Positions 1-13,713 are shown, numbered from the stretch's first letter. The stretch: DNA of 64,000 nucleotides from Yamagishiella unicocca (GCA_003116995.1 BDSL01000027.1:978754-1042753); one strand, 5' to 3'. Program-made: numbers and translations. The notes: generated by a model from the sequence alone, not told the origin.

Positions 1-704
1 GGGGGGAGGGGGCGGGAGCGAGGGAGGAGGAGACAGACACGGCGGCCGCGGTTCGTACGGTTGGGGTTTTATAAGAGAATCCGTAAGGGTGGGGTGTTCG
101 GATAGGTGGCCGGGGGCGAGGGGAAGTAGATAGGGGGGGTTGCTTGGTGGGAAGGTGGATGTATGGATGAGCGGTGAAGGAAGTAAGACGGGCCGCCGAT
201 CGAAGGGTGGGGGACTACCGGTCGGTGAGCGGTCGGTGAGGAAAGGCGGGCTTATCTTGAGGGGCGGGTAGCTTACGCGGCGGGAAGAAGAGGAAGGCGG
301 GCAGGAGAAGAAGAATGGTGGCGGGGAACGTGGGGAAGGTATCTAGCGAGGAAGGGCGGGCGCGAGGGAGGGGAAGGGCGGCGGGCGGAATGCTATGGGG
401 CGACGGAAGGGCGGGACGAGGTGGTGCGTAGAGGGGATTGGAGGCGGATAGATAGCTGGCAGCTAGCTAGATGTGTTGCTCCGTTTACCAAGTAAGGCGA
501 CTTATTATCACGGACCCTAAGCGGAAAGCCCATCTTTATCGAGCACGTCGCTTGCACCACCACGCACCACGTGCGTACATACAGCGGGCAGTTGATGAAC
601 TTACTCCTCCTCCCTACCTTCGTTGGAAGGGATTTCAATGTGCACAATGACTCACAAGTGCACGTACTGTGTTGATAAAACACATGTCACTGTTGGTTCT
701 GCAG
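1..704. other. Purine-rich low-complexity DNA upstream of first visible RLK1 exon
   Basis: The first 450 bases are a G/A-rich low-complexity tract (runs of G, GGAAGG and GGCGGG motifs). The remaining bases are more mixed and end in a pyrimidine tract and CTGCAG acceptor at 699-704. I see no convincing coding segment. It is most simply intron or 5' sequence of the kinase gene that continues to the right. The paralogue RLK2 has at least two ectodomain exons further 5', so the true start of RLK1 probably lies left of the window. Confidence 0.5.
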
Positions 705-3700
705 AGACAACGGAGATGTTGACGCCATAATCAGCGCTATCTCCTCAGCAGCCACCGTACCTGCCATGCAAAACAACAACGAGACGCGCTTCATGGTCGG
801 CCCGCTTGCGTTCCCCCGACTTTACGACAATAAATGGGTCGGCTACCGGACGTTTACGGAAGTGACCCTGCTGCCCTACTCGCTGTACGCCACCCGTGCA
901 CCGGCAGCGGCGGCGGTTTCGGAGCCAGCGGCGCGGGTTGGCTCCAGTTGGGCCCTGGCCGAGTACCTGGGTGCCGAAGGTGCCGTACAGGTGGGTGTCC
1001 TTCGTTGGCATGATGAGTCATATTTTCAGACGATGTGTGCCTACATACAATGTACGGTGCGTGGTCTTTCGTCTCCAGGCATACGTCCGTTCGTTGCCTG
1101 CCTGCCTGCTTCTGGATGGTTGTATACTAGCGTGGTCGTAGTTCAGAATGAGCGGTTGAGCGAGCAAGGCCGCCATCCATCCATACATCCGTCCCATCCA
1201 CCCCTGAAGCATCTGCATCACCAGCAGCGCCTAGCTACCAGCAGCACCAGCAGCACTTAGCTACCAGCAGCACCAGCAGCGCCTAGCTAGCTACCAACAG
1301 CACCTACCAGCAGCAGCGTTACGTATGTATGTCCTTGACAGGATTACGTTCGTTCAGAATAGTACCGAAACAACGAACCAGGGGCAATAGGTAGTTGACA
1401 ACGGTAGTTGTATGATACGTATGTGTAGATAGCAGGTAGGGGCACGCACGTTTGCCTACCTGTTATGCTCGAGCGTGGGCATGAGCTGCAGTACACCTGC
1501 TCAGCTGGCGGCGGCGGGGATGCTGCTGACGAGCGAGGTTGACGACACTACTACCTGCTAGTGCGGAGGTGATGATGACGCCAGGCATTATTGAAACCCG
1601 CTCGGCGGCGACGACATACATACATCCATCCGCCGTTGCTTGAATCCGCTGGGTGAATAATGAAGCTAGTGTTTTTCATCTCGCGCTCGCAGCCAGCCGG
1701 TTACATATACGTACGGTTATGGGCTCCGATGTTAGTTGCCGCTGCTTCTTCCCCTATCTACCTCCCTACCTCCGCTGCCACCAGTCCCCCTTCCACCCCG
1801 TGTCATTGTCATTGACGCAATTCCGTCGTCGCGAGACATGCATAACACGCTACGGCTGGTACGTACCATGGGCGCGCAATCGTGCTGCTGCCCCTTTGCA
1901 TGCAGGAAGGAGTGTCATTATTTAGCAATGCTGCGACTTCCTTCCAACCGAGCTCCTTTCTTGGAAGTAAGTACGATAGATCCCACGTCACCATTAGTCC
2001 AAGTTCGCGCACAACACCACCTTTTTGCTATCGAGAGCTACCGTACATCTTCCCTGACGACGTAGTTTCATTCGATTCGCTTTTACAACAATTACACCCC
2101 GTATTGCCCACTGCGATCGTTTACACTGGCGCCCCTTGACCTCGGTTTGTGGGGTTTATGGGAAGGGAATGGGGACCTTACTCCTGTAACGCAATACAAT
2201 ACAACACGCGGACGCATCCTTGCACCGGATGCGTCCGCGTGTTGTATTGTATTGCGGACGCATCCGGTGCAAGGATAACCCAACCTATTGTTTGGGTAAA
2301 CGGGTACCTAGGGTAATGCATGAACCCTGTGGTTGGGTTACGGGATCGTTCTAGCTACCGACCCCTGCCGGCTGTAATCCTACGGACCAGTTAAACCTCT
2401 TTACCCAGCCCTGTTGTCAATCATGAAACAGCAGCAAGGACAGATTGGCATCCGGTGCACATTCTGGTGTATGTATTACAAAGCAGGATCTGCTGCGCAG
2501 CTGTCCACACTGTCACCCGCCACCCGCACACAGCTGTCCACACTGTCACCCGCCGCCCACACACAGCTGTCCACACTGTCACCCGCCGCCCACACACAGC
2601 TGTCCACACTGTCACCCGCCACCCGCACACAGCTGTCCACACTGTCACCCGCCACCCGCACACAGCTGTCCACACTGTCACCCGCCGCCCACACACAGCT
2701 GTCCACACTGTCACCCGCCGCCCACACACAGCTGTCCACACTGTCACCCGCCACCCGCACACAGCTGTCCACACTGTCACCCGCCACCCGCACACAGCTG
2801 TCCACACTGTCACCCGCCACCCGCACACAGCTGTCCACACTGTCACCCGCCACCCGCACACAGCTGTCCACACTGTCACCCGCCGCCCACACACAGCTGT
2901 CCACACTGTCACCCGCCACCCGCACACAGCTGTCCACACTGTCACCCGCCGCCCACACACAGCTGTCCACACTGTCACCCGCCACCCGCACACAGCTGTC
3001 CACACTGTCACCCGCCGCCCACACACAGCTGTCCACACTGTCACCCGCCGCCCACACACAGCTGTCCACACTGTCACCCGCCGCCCGCACACAGCTGTCC
3101 ACACTGTCACCCGCCACCCCCACACAGCTGTCCACACTGTCACCCGCCACCCCCACACAGCTGTCCACACTGTCACCCGCCACCCGCACACAGCTGTCCA
3201 CACTGTCACCCGCCACCCGCACACAGCTGTCCACACTGTCACCCGCCACCCGCACACAGCTGTCCACACTGTCACCCGCCGCCCACACACAGCTGTCCAC
3301 ACTGTCACCCGCCACCCGCACACAGCTGTCCACACTGTCACCCGCCGCCCGCACACAGCTGTCCACACTGTCACCCGCCGCCCACACACAGCTGTCCACA
3401 CTGTCACCCGCCGCCCACACACAGCTGTCCACACTGTCACCCGCCACCCCCACACAGCTGTCCACACTGTCACCCGCCGCCCGCACACAGCTGCCCACCC
3501 TGTCACCCGCCGCCCACACACAGCTGTCCACACTGTCACCCGCCACCCGCACACAGCTGTCCACACTGTCACCCGCCGCCCACACACAGCTGTCCACACT
3601 GTCACCCGCCACCCGCACACAGCTGTCCACACTGTCACCCGCCGCCCGCACACAGCTGTCCACACTGTCACCCGCCGCCCACACACAGCTGTCCACACTG

Positions 3701-6700
3701 TCACCCGCCGCCCACACACAGCTGTCCACACTGTCACCCGCCACCCCCACACAGCTGTCCACACTGTCACCCGCCACCCGCACACAGCTGTCCACACTGT
3801 CACCCGCCGCCCACACACAGCTGTCCACACTGTCACCCGCCACCCGCACACAGCTGTCCACACTGTCACCCGCCGCCCACACACAGCTGTCCACACTGTC
3901 ACCCGCCACCCGCACACAGCTGCCCACCCTGTCACCCGCCGCCCACACACAGCTGTCCACACTGTCACCCGCCACCCGCACACAGCTGTCCACACTGTCA
4001 CCCGCCACCCGCACACAGCTGTCCACACTGTCACCCGCCACCCGCACACAGCTGTACTACTCCGTACATACGTTTTCCTTCCTTGTACGGCCGTGTTCGT
4101 CCAAGCGACGAAAGGACGTGCATCGCATTAATAAGTCATTAACATGCTGCTGCGCTGGGCTTCGTCCTTTCCGCCCACTCTCATCAGGTGATTGCCAGGG
4201 CGGAAGCACTGTGTTTCTGGCGCCGCCATCCGATTGGTACGGGGGCTTTCTTTTTGAAGAGGCGAACAACAGCGTATCGTACACCATCGGGCTGTCTGGC
4301 TGCACTTTCGGAGGACCGCTTACTTGGAAGACAACGCGCTCCTTCTGGAGCCTCGGGGTACGTAGGTTTGGCTGCTCGGAATACTCTTGGAAATGAAGTG
4401 TACAATAAGTGACTACCTTGTGTTGGTTTGGGGCTCTTCGAGCGAGGTCGTCAGCACTCGCCACCAGCGAGTGTCATGTTGGCTAGAAAGGGCTTCGGAA
4501 GTAAAGCACGCACCGGCCGTCCGTCCACGCACCGTCAACGTGCGAAACCGAAGGACCGCCGCCCAGACGCGCACGACCAAATGCATGGCAGCCCAGCGCT
4601 AGCTACATGTTTGTATGCATACACAGTGCATGTATGATGCAGTCCATGCCATGATATGTTGGACCTGGTTCTGGTGCATGGTCGCAAGTGGTCCTGCACA
4701 CCGTGACCATTCTCAGCCAGGCTTCACTTCAATCTCAGCCAGGCTTCACTTCAATCTCTTGCATCATCAGTTGACGACTTCGCGCAGTACCTTCACATGT
4801 TGTTTCACACTTTCCAATGTTGCTGTAGGGGCTGGACTACCGTCTGATTTTGAACGCCCCCGTGAAAATCCGAAACATGGTCCTCTACAACTTGTCACCT
4901 TCGGGGCCGACGGCGGCGGCGGGTGCAGGCAGTGGCAGCGGCAGTGGCAGCGATGGCGTTTCGGAAACGCCACAGGGGCGCCTGGTACGAGGCCAGGTGC
5001 CTGTGTCCGCGTTTCCCATCCCACCACCATGGTTGGTTCCGAGCTGGGCGCAGCCTCTTGTTAACTTGACGATGCCGCTGTGGTTCTTCGATCTCGACAG
5101 GTACGTTGGATTGGCAGGCTTGACGGGGCCGCGTGCAGGGGTAGGTTGCATGCAGGCTGTAGCCCTACACCTACCGCGGTATGGGAGGGCGCACCGTGGA
5201 TAAGAGGCTAGTTGTAGTGGCTGCTTGCCAAACGACAGAGCAAGAGCATGTGCGTGGTGCGTAATTGTATTGCCCTCTTAACGTAAGCGAAGGTGATCGC
5301 CTATTAACAAGCAAGGATGTTGGTAGTTATTACTAATGCCGGCAACCGTGGCAACATGCAATTCGTCCTTGATGACCTTGCTCGCTGTATGCCCGCTGTA
5401 TGCAGGTCGGGGCTTTCTACCCACCTTAACCTTCGAAACCTGACTTTGGTCATTCCCAAGGCTGAACTCGACCTGTATCTGAGGCTGTTAAGGCAAGCTG
5501 GAGTGCTTCCGGTAGGCGGCCCTCGTCCTATACAGGAGAAGGCTAATGTTATAGGCGGCAATAATCCTGAAACGGATGGAAGTTCTTACTCAGCTGCCAA
5601 AGGAGACAGCGGCCCCACGGCTGGCAGCACCAGCCCCACGGTTGGCAGCACCGGCCCCACGGTTGGCAGCACCGGACCTACCGTTGGCAGCATCGGCCCC
5701 ACCGTTGGCAGCACCGGCCCCACGGTTGGCAGCACCGGCCCGACCGTTGGCAGCACCGGTCCCACCGTTGGCAGCACCGGACCTACCGTGGGCAGCACCG
5801 GCCCCACGGTTGGCAGCACCGGCCCCACGGTTGGCAGCACTGGACCTACCGTTGGCAGCACCGGACCTACCGTTGGCAGCACCGGCCCTACCGTTGGCAG
5901 CACCGGACCTACCGTTGGCAGCACCGGACCCACCGTTGGCAGCACCGGCCCCACCGTTGGCAGCACCGGCCCTACCGTTGGCAGCACCGGACCTACTGTG
6001 GGCAGCACCGGACCTACAGTTGGCAGCACCGGCCCCACCGTTGGCAGCACCGGACCTACCGTTGGCAGCACCGGACCTACCATTGGCAGCACCGGACCTA
6101 CCGTTGGCAGCACCGGACCTACCGTTGGCAGCACCGGCCCCACGGTTGGCAGCACCGGCCCCACCGTTGGCAGCACCGGACCCACCGTTGGCAGCACCGG
6201 CCCTACCGTTGGCAGCACCGGACCTACTGTGGGCAGCACCGGACCTACCATTGGCAGCACCGGCCACACCGTTGGCAGCACTGGACCTACCGTTGGCAGC
6301 ACCGGACCTACCGTTGGCAGCACCGGCCCCACCGTTGGCAGCACCGGACCTACCGTGGGCAGCACCGGTCCTACCGTGGGCAGCACCGGTCCCACCGTTG
6401 GCAGCACCGGCCCCACCGTTGGCAGCACCGGTCCCACCGTTGGCGGCACCGGCCCCACCGTTGGCAGCACCGGACCTACCGTTGGCAGCACCGGCCCCAC
6501 CGTTGGCAGCACCGGCCCTACCGTTGGCAGCACCGGCCCCACGGTTGGCAGCACCGGCCCCACCGTTGGCAGCACCGGCCCCACGGTTGGCAGCACCGGC
6601 CCCACCGTTGGCAGCACCGGCCCCACCGTTGGCAGCACCGGCCCTACCGTTGGCAGCACCGATGGCAGTGATACCCTACCAGCCACTGCTGCAGGCAGTG

Positions 6701-9700
6701 GTGGATCCATTAACGGCCAAAGGCGTGCAGCTCAGGGTTTGGAGCCCCTCAATCGCTACGGCCGCAAGGTGTTCGGCGCCAAAGAAGCCAAGCACACAGC
6801 TAGAAGCCTGGCAGATATAAGCGCTACGACGGCGCCATGCCTTTATGCCGTACTGTTGTCGTACGCTTCCAATAGTGAGGTGCGTTCGTGCGTGTTCCGG
6901 CTCCTCTCGGCCGTCATAGATACGCATCGGCCTCTCTCCATGTCCCTAGTGATTGATTTCTGGCATTTATAATTTTATACAAAGCGCATTTTTTGAAACC
7001 GTGAGATGATCGTGCCCAGCTAGCGGTGCCCAGCTAGCGGTCGGTGAGATATATCCCAGCCAGCCGTGCCATGTTCCTCGCCTACCAAGTTTCCGTGTTG
7101 TGTGTTTGCCCAACGGTCTCATATTATTGTCAAGGAAGGCATGGCTTGTGCCCGTGTTTAGGTGGATTGGTACTCGGACGATACGATACATTTCCGCTCG
7201 ACTCAACACTTCGGGTGGACGGGATCTGACATCACCGTGACAAGTGCCTTGCCGGATGACATGCCTGGGCCAGCGCTGCCTCCAAACCAGGTGCTAGGTG
7301 AGCTAGCTACCATGTGTTGTTAGGTGTGCAACAAGGTAAGCCACCTGTACCTTGCCTGGTAGCACTGGGGCGCAGCGGGGCTGCCGCTGCGTAACGCGTG
7401 GCCGAATCGCCAAGCAAGCGATGTTGGAGGATGGAGGGGCCATGGCTGTCCGCCGGTTGCTTGATGAGGTGGGTGATGCGAGGCTCATCATTAAATAGGC
7501 GAGGCAATGCTTGATGCAAGCCCTAGGGCCACGCCAATATCAGCGGCAAAGCTTGCTCCCTCGGGCCGAGCGCCCCCTGCTAGATGAGAGCGGGCCAAAA
7601 AGCGGCGAAAACATTAGGTGGCGGACGGAGCTGTGAGCAAGGCTCCATATCTATCCGCAGTGGTAGTAGGATGTAATCGTGTCCAAGCAACCGGATGTGA
7701 TGTGGTTTGGGCCAACCTGCCACAAGTCGCAGTCCCAGCGGCGCCGAGTGGCGAGTTCCGGCTGACTGACCTGCAAGTGACGTGTGTGCTCTATCTGCAC
7801 TGACCTGTTCGGCGAGATGGCTTCTGACTGACTAGCTTCCCTTGACACCTTGACAATGGATCCCAACAACGCAGGACCGGAGCTGGAGGCCGCCTGTCCG
7901 CCTTCCCCACCCTGCTACCCGGGATCTTTGGGGCCTAGCCCGCCCAACTTGCTGATGGACCCTGCCAGCCCTCCAGACCCCACGCCCGTACCTTCCAACC
8001 CGCCTGCCGCCACCAGCCCTCCCGAGTCAATCCTGACCAAACTCGGCTTGACGGACCCGGACCCATCAATAGCGGTTCCCAGCTTCCCGGCGGCCACTCA
8101 GCGGCCTGCATGGGTGGTGCCCGTGGCCGTGGTGGTGCCTATCGTGGGCTTGTGTCTCCTGGCGGTGCTTATTGTTCTGGTGGTTGTCACCTCCAAGCGG
8201 CGGCGTCAACGGCCGCAGGGCGACGAAATGGCGACCACCAACTCACTGTTCGAACCCCAGGTCCCCAGCAAACGCAAGGGGTCAGGCGTTGCGGGTGACA
8301 AGGGGGGCCACGATGCCTTCAGCTCCATCGCTATGGTGGTCTCGCCGCCAAGCTCATCAGGAGTGAACATCAACGTGCTCCCGGCGGGTGGTTCACAAAC
8401 GGCTCTTGGCGGCTCGGCAACGTCGGCTTTTGCCAGCGGGGCGAATGTGGACTGGTTCGGTCGAGGCGTGCTATCCCCCCGCGCACCACCGCACCAGCAG
8501 CAACAGGGTTTGGGTCCGTCCGTCTCGATGATGAGCGGAAGCATGGTGTCCAACGGCTCTGGTGGAGATAGCGTCGCCCTCAGGGTGAGCGCCGTACATG
8601 GCCGTACATGGCCGTCGCGTGTTTGCATACGTGGCGGCGTTTGGCTGTTTGGGCAACTGCCGTAATCCTGGGGAAGTAAGCGACGGACCAGAACCGGGGT
8701 GATGGGCATGGCGGGTCCGCCGCCGATGCATGTGTGTTGCTGTTGGTGGAGGCATGGTGGGTGCGCTGTAAGTCGGATGCCAAGCCTTGCTCTCGAAACG
8801 CCAGAGGTACGGACCCAAGCCGACCCGACCAACCCAATCTTTTGCTGCAGACAAACGATATTGAGCTGGGCGTCCAGCAATTCCTCGATTGGCACCGTTC
8901 CTCCAGGCCCATGGACAACGTAGACGGCGGCATCAATCTGGGCAGCCATCGCGGTGAGCTTATATCGACCTGTACGACAGCCGCCGTCTGACGTCCTATG
9001 AGCTCGTTGCCTTCGCTGGTGACGTGGTCAGGGTGGAGTGACAGCGAGAGGAGGGACGGGGAGGGGCATAACGAGGGAACCAGTGGAAATGACATAAGAC
9101 GCGTACGATATGTCGTTAGATAGTGCTGGTGGGAGGAATGAGGTTGCATGGGTTCAGGGGAGGCGGAGAGGGGAGGGCAGGTATTTGTATGTCCTATATA
9201 TAGCACGGTTAAGGTGCACTAAGGTGCTCGCCCCTCGTCCTCGTCGAAGCTCCACATGCCTCGCGTGCCTCTCATGGCCTCGCGCTCCGAAACCCTTGCT
9301 GCCCTATGTGTGTATGTACAGGCATCGCCCCGACTGCTTCCCCGACGGTGCGTCAGGGCTTCTCACTGGCGAGCGCCATCACGAGCCTGCAGGTATGTAC
9401 GGTACCATAGTACGGCAAGCAAGCGATGTGTTTTCCAATTTTTGGGGTATCTTTCTTTGGCCATGGGTTCTCTTGAGCTAGTGGGCGGGTGCCAGGCAGC
9501 GGCAGCGACGTGGTCACGAGGTCCCGCCGGCTGATGACCCTGCTCTCGTACGTGCGGTCCCTACCTGGAGTGGTGGAAGCGGCGCTCAGCGGATGATCCT
9601 CAAAAGCGGATTGTTAGGTTTTTTCCTCTTCCAGCGCCTCCCTTGATCAATGGACGAAGTTTGGGGGTCCTAGGGTTTCAAAACGCTCCTGCACCCGCTC

Positions 9701-12700
9701 GTGCCGTGCCCGCTCGTGCCGTGCCCGCTCGTGCCGTACCCGCTCATGCCGTACCCGCTCATGCCGTACCCACAGACGAAGATTGGCGCCCAAGACAAGG
9801 ACGCCAACGACGTGCAGCTGCTGGGCGTGCTGGGGCGGGGAACGTACGGCATCGTCTACCTGGGTGGGTTGGGCTGGGTTGGGCTGGGGACGGAGGGGTC
9901 CAGGCGGTGGAAGTAAGCAAGACCGTTGGAACGTAACAGCCTTGATTTGGTTATGTCGACCACTCTCGCTCGCCTATCGCCCCACTCTCCCTCAACCCCG
10001 CCCCTTTCACGCACTACTCCGCCCCTTCCACGCACTACTCCGCCCCTTTCACGCACTACTCCGCCCCTTTCACGCACTCGCCTGTCTCCAGCCCTCTGGC
10101 GTGGCCTGCGTGTGGCCGTCAAGGCCCTGGTGGTGCACGATGCGCTGCTGGGGGGTGAGGAGGGCCGCCGCCGCCAGCGGGCGGTCCTCGAGGCCGCCAT
10201 CTCCGCCTCCCTGGACCACCCAAACATCGTACACTGCTACGCCTACGAAATCAAGAGGCTGGACACCAAACCAGCCGCCGCTACCGACGGCCGCGACAAC
10301 CAACCTGCGCCGCCCGCTGAGGCGGCAGCGGGGTCCTCAGGCATCGCTGAGGGCGACTCCGTGCACCAACTGCACATCATCCAGGAGCTATGCGAGGGAG
10401 GCAGCCTGCGGGGCGCACTGGGTAATAAGGCGGACCCGGGAGTCACTTGAGGGCAGAGGCGGGGTGCACGTGTATCTCGAGAATTGTGTGTACCTCCTGC
10501 CCATCCGAGTCTTTCTGTGTTTTAACCAGCCTCATGTATTTCGCAGCCACCCATGCATCCCGCCCACGGCCATCCACCCGCTGGGGCAAGCTCCCGGGTC
10601 GTAGTGCGTTGTACGTGCGCCCGTCTGCACGTGTTGTTCCGTACAGTGCGTGGCGGTTCAGCACCTCGCCCACCTTTGCCCCCTTCGCCCACCCCGTCGT
10701 ACGCCGTACGTTCGTACAGCCGCGGGCCTGTTCCCCGGTATGGGCGCCGGGGCTGCCGCGACGCAGCTGTCTCTGGCGCTGGCGTTGGACGTGGCGGCAG
10801 GCATGAGCCACATCCACTCGCGCAACATCGTGCACGGGGTGAGCTGGGCAGCAGGGGGGCCGGTGGGGGAGGGCGGGTACACGACACGACACACGGTGCG
10901 GGGGCTGCAAGGAAAACCCGTGTACGAAAGGAAAAACCGGGCCGCGGCGGCGCGGCGTTGGGCGGGGCTGGGTTGGGGTTTGCAGGGCTTGCCTACCATC
11001 CACGAGCCCGGGTGATGATGGGCAACCCGCCACGCCTTGCCGCCGCCGCCGACCCCACTGAGCGGCGTGGCACCTTTTGAAGCGCTCCGAAACCGCTCCC
11101 AACCGCGCTCCGAAACCCAACCCCGTCAGGACCTCTCCTCGTTGAACGTGTTGCTCGCCAAGCGGCCGCCGCCTGCGGATGCCGGCCCGGCCCCAGAGGT
11201 GGTGGGGAGTGGCGCCAGTCCCTCCCCCTCCCCCTCCTCCAATGACAGCGGCGGCGGCGGCTCGGATGCGGGTGCGGACGTCGCTGCTCGGAGGGCAGTG
11301 GCGGGCTGCTGGCAGTCGCCGGTGGTCGCAAAGGTCACCGACTTTGGACTCAGGTGGGTGGTTGCAGCGCAGCTATGGCTGGGTAGTTGGCGGTTGGCAG
11401 TTGCAACGGATTGCAATGTTGCGGCGCCGGGCGCTGGCTAGGGTTCCGCGGCTGGCTGTGGATACCGGTGATACCTGGGGTGTATATCTTTCGCTCAGCT
11501 GCTGCCGCGACCTCGCGGCGCAATCAACTCCGCCACGAGCCCAACCACCACCGCTGTACAGCGCACGGGAGCCGTACCCACGTGCACAGTCGGTTTTTAA
11601 CATTGTGGACTCATTTTTCAAGGGTGGCTGTAACGTAGTGAACAAACTACTACTTTCTGCAGTCGTATATGTCCTCCCGACCTGAGCCGACCTCAACGGA
11701 AACTGAATGAAGTGAACTGAACTGAATCGAACTGAACTAAACTGATCTCAGTGCCAGCGCGTGATGCGAACAACGAAGTGATGGCGGCCCCTCCCACTTA
11801 CAGCAAACCTCCTTGGAGACACATTTTGTTTCCGTCTTCTTTTGCTCCGAAACCAGCACGCCGCCACCCTACCACCCCGTGTTGCTGCAGTGTGCGCATG
11901 GGCGAGGGACAGACGCATGCGAGCAAAAACTTCCAGGTGGGTCGGAAGGGAGGGAGCGGAGGAGGCGGGTAGCAAGGACAGCAGGGTCCGGGCCGTCATT
12001 TCGTTATCAAATTCCGTTGTCGGTTCACCGTTTCCTCTCTTCCCCGGACCTCAGGAACCCGACCCCGCCCGGCCCTCACCTCCGCCACCCACGCATTCAG
12101 AAACCATTTCCCCCGCAATATGTGATGTCCTCTTCTCCTATGTCGCTCCACCCCCCCTCGCTCTTCTCCACCCCCCTCTCCACCACCCGCACCCACACCA
12201 CCTACCTCGCATCCCTGCCTTCAGGGCACTCCGCTCTACATGGCTCCGGAGCTCCTGGCCTGCGGCCGCATAAGCAAGGCCGCAGACGTCTTCAGGTGCA
12301 GAAGGGTTTTAAGAGTCAGGCGTACGGCACTCAATCCAACATGGTATCTGTACGGCACAGTAATCGTGTCGTACGTCGGTTGCGACGGAGTCCCAGCAAC
12401 GAAGGCGCTGTGGCTGCTGCTGGTGGTTGTGGGGCCAGGCGACGTGTGGGTGTTAGTCCCTGCTTATCACGCGGCCACCGCCACCCGCCTTGCCCGCACA
12501 ACCTACACTGTAAAGTTTGCATACAACCCTACAAACCCTACACGTGAGCTAGAGTAACGGCATCCGCGGCCTCTTCCAATCGCGACTCCTGGAGACTTCC
12601 GTACCCAGGTGATCCAACGCCCGTATTGCAACCCCTCCTACCTATGTCGTGGAACTTGGTCTCCTCGCCCCCCGTCCCACCCCTAGCCACATGCACCTCC

Positions 12701-13476
12701 TGCTCAAACCCACCCCTCCCCGCCTTCTCTACCCACCAGCAGTGGGACACCCGCCCTCCTCTCCCTGCGCTTACTTCTACCTGCAATTATTGACACTGCG
12801 CTCTTCCCCTCCCTCTTCCCCCCCCCCCCCCATCTGCCTCCCCCCCTCCTGCCCCGCTCTCACTCCGGCCCCGTCCAGCTTCGGTGTCCTGCTGCTGGAG
12901 CTGGTGAACGGCAAGGACGCAGCTGCCGTACTGCAGCATCGGTTCGACCACGTGATTGCCGCCACCTCAGCCGGTGCCGCATCCGGCTCCAGCAGCGGGT
13001 CCGCTCCTGCCGGCGCGTACGACAACCCGGTGCTGCCGGCCATGCCGGAGGGCTGTCCCCAGGGGCTGATCGCCCTCGTCGCCTCGTGCATGGCGCCAAC
13101 CCCTGCGGAGCGACCCAGCTTCAGCAAGGTGCGTCAGCTCCTGGGGGCCGAGGTAGAGGGCTGTGGGCGAGGTAGAGGGGGTGTGAGGTACGAGGCGGCA
13201 GGACTGAGGGCGGCTGATGCCTTCGTTCACCTTCGGTAAAAAGAAGGCTGACGAACTTATTTTTCACCTTTGTTTCGTTTACCTTCTTTCGTTTACCTTC
13301 GATACTGATGAAGCTAGCCAGTCCTCCCAGGAGCCCCTGCGCAGCAAAATAAGCCCGCTCCCCCGGTCGTCGGCCCGGTCCCCCCTTGTCCCTCCCCCCT
13401 TCATACCGGTACCCCACGCGCCCAGATTCTGGATGTTCTCGTGGAGGCCATCCGAGCCACCGACGCGCAGCGGTAG
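705..13476 (+). CDS. Receptor-like TKL-type protein kinase RLK1 (5' partial, multi-exon)
   Basis: Phase-consistent exons: 705-990, 4188-4357, 4829-5100, 5316-6879, 7162-7297, 7836-8584, 8851-8953, 9322-9392, 9776-9863, 10092-10421, 10720-10838, 11130-11353, 11891-11936, 12225-12295, 12879-13128, 13426-13476 (TAG). One or more small ectodomain exons between 990 and 4188 are unresolved. The N-terminal part resembles extracellular leucine/aromatic-rich strands ([23 protein letters not shown]), followed by a long coding heptad-repeat tract and a proline-rich juxtamembrane stalk. One transmembrane helix ([20 protein letters not shown]) is followed by the stop-transfer KRRRQR. The kinase domain has a [12 protein letters not shown]-loop, VAVK lysine, HGDLSSLN catalytic loop, [17 protein letters not shown] and [12 protein letters not shown] in place of HRD makes it a non-RD kinase, and the usual catalytic-loop lysine is serine. 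It presumably senses an external ligand and phosphorylates cytoplasmic targets; ligand and target are unknown. Its paralogue RLK2 lies downstream in opposite orientation. Confidence 0.85.
2191..2275. repeat. Perfect 29-bp inverted repeat with inverted loop copy
   Basis: Bases 2191-2219 are the exact reverse complement of 2227-2255, separated by the 7-nt loop TTGCACC. The next 20 bases (2256-2275) repeat GGACGCATCC and then carry GGTGCAA, the reverse complement of the loop. It lies in a presumed intron of RLK1. The structure would fold into a very stable hairpin. The inverted loop copy is what template switching during replication would leave. Confidence 0.9.
2501..4053. repeat. 33-bp minisatellite, about 47 copies, in RLK1 intron
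   Basis: A tandem array whose unit reads CTGTCCACACTGTCACCCGC followed by 13 more bases, with few variants (mainly ACCCGC, GCCCAC or GCCCGC at the end). Because 33 is a multiple of three and the unit lacks stops in most frames, long open frames appear on both strands; these are artefacts of periodicity. It lies between the ectodomain exons at 705-990 and 4188-4357. No homologous repeat is present in RLK2, so I treat it as intronic. Confidence 0.9.
5608..6663 (+). repeat. 21-bp coding minisatellite in RLK1 (about 50 VGSTGPT heptads)
   Basis: About 50 tandem copies of a 21-bp unit encode VGSTGPT with rare substitutions (GSI, GPTI, GHTV, VGG). The tract is inside exon 5316-6879. It is likely translated: the frame is open from the conserved segment [14 protein letters not shown] upstream, through the repeats, to a normal donor with phase matching the next exon. 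Third positions vary (GGACCT, GGCCCC, GGTCCC) while the peptide is kept, as expected of coding sequence under selection. A Gly/Ser/Thr/Pro tract in an ectodomain could be an extended, O-glycosylated stalk. Confidence 0.85.
9695..10082. repeat. Two short tandem arrays in consecutive RLK1 introns
   Basis: 9695-9772 holds about five copies of a 15-bp unit (CCCGCTCGTGCCGTG and a CTCATGCCGTAC variant) ending a few bases before the acceptor at 9775. 9999-10082 holds four copies of a 21-bp unit beginning CGCCCCTTTCACGCACTACT, again running up to an acceptor (10091). Both are intronic and serve as the pyrimidine-rich region before the 3' splice site. Confidence 0.8.
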
Positions 13477-13713
13477 CGGAGATTGTAGCAGGACGAGGAG
13501 TAAGATGCCGTCATGCATGCCAGCAGCTAGCGCGGGGCGGGAGCAGCGCGGAGCCGGAGCAGGGCGGGAGCAGCGCAGCGGACCTTGCGTGGCTGATATT
13601 CATCGAGCGAGCGAGCTTGGCGCCTGAGGCCTCACGGGCGATGTTGCTCACTGCGGCGACGAAAGCAATAAGTGCCAATGTTTTTGTAGGTCAGTGTACT
13701 CCGACGCAGCAGC

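Noticed and set aside
2501..4053. CRISPR-like array
   Set aside because: Repeats are head-to-tail with no unique spacers, and the context is a eukaryotic intron.
2414..4396. A 660-codon open frame (and equally long ones in four other frames) over the 33-bp array
   Set aside because: The length comes from a 33-bp period without stops. The frames are open on both strands, the flanks do not match RLK2 here, and only the short terminal part (4188-4357) is a phase-consistent kinase exon.
5576..6820. A 414-codon LAAPAP-type frame and long minus-strand frames over the RLK1 heptad array
   Set aside because: They are frame shadows of the VGSTGPT reading, which alone connects upstream and downstream to conserved exons in phase.
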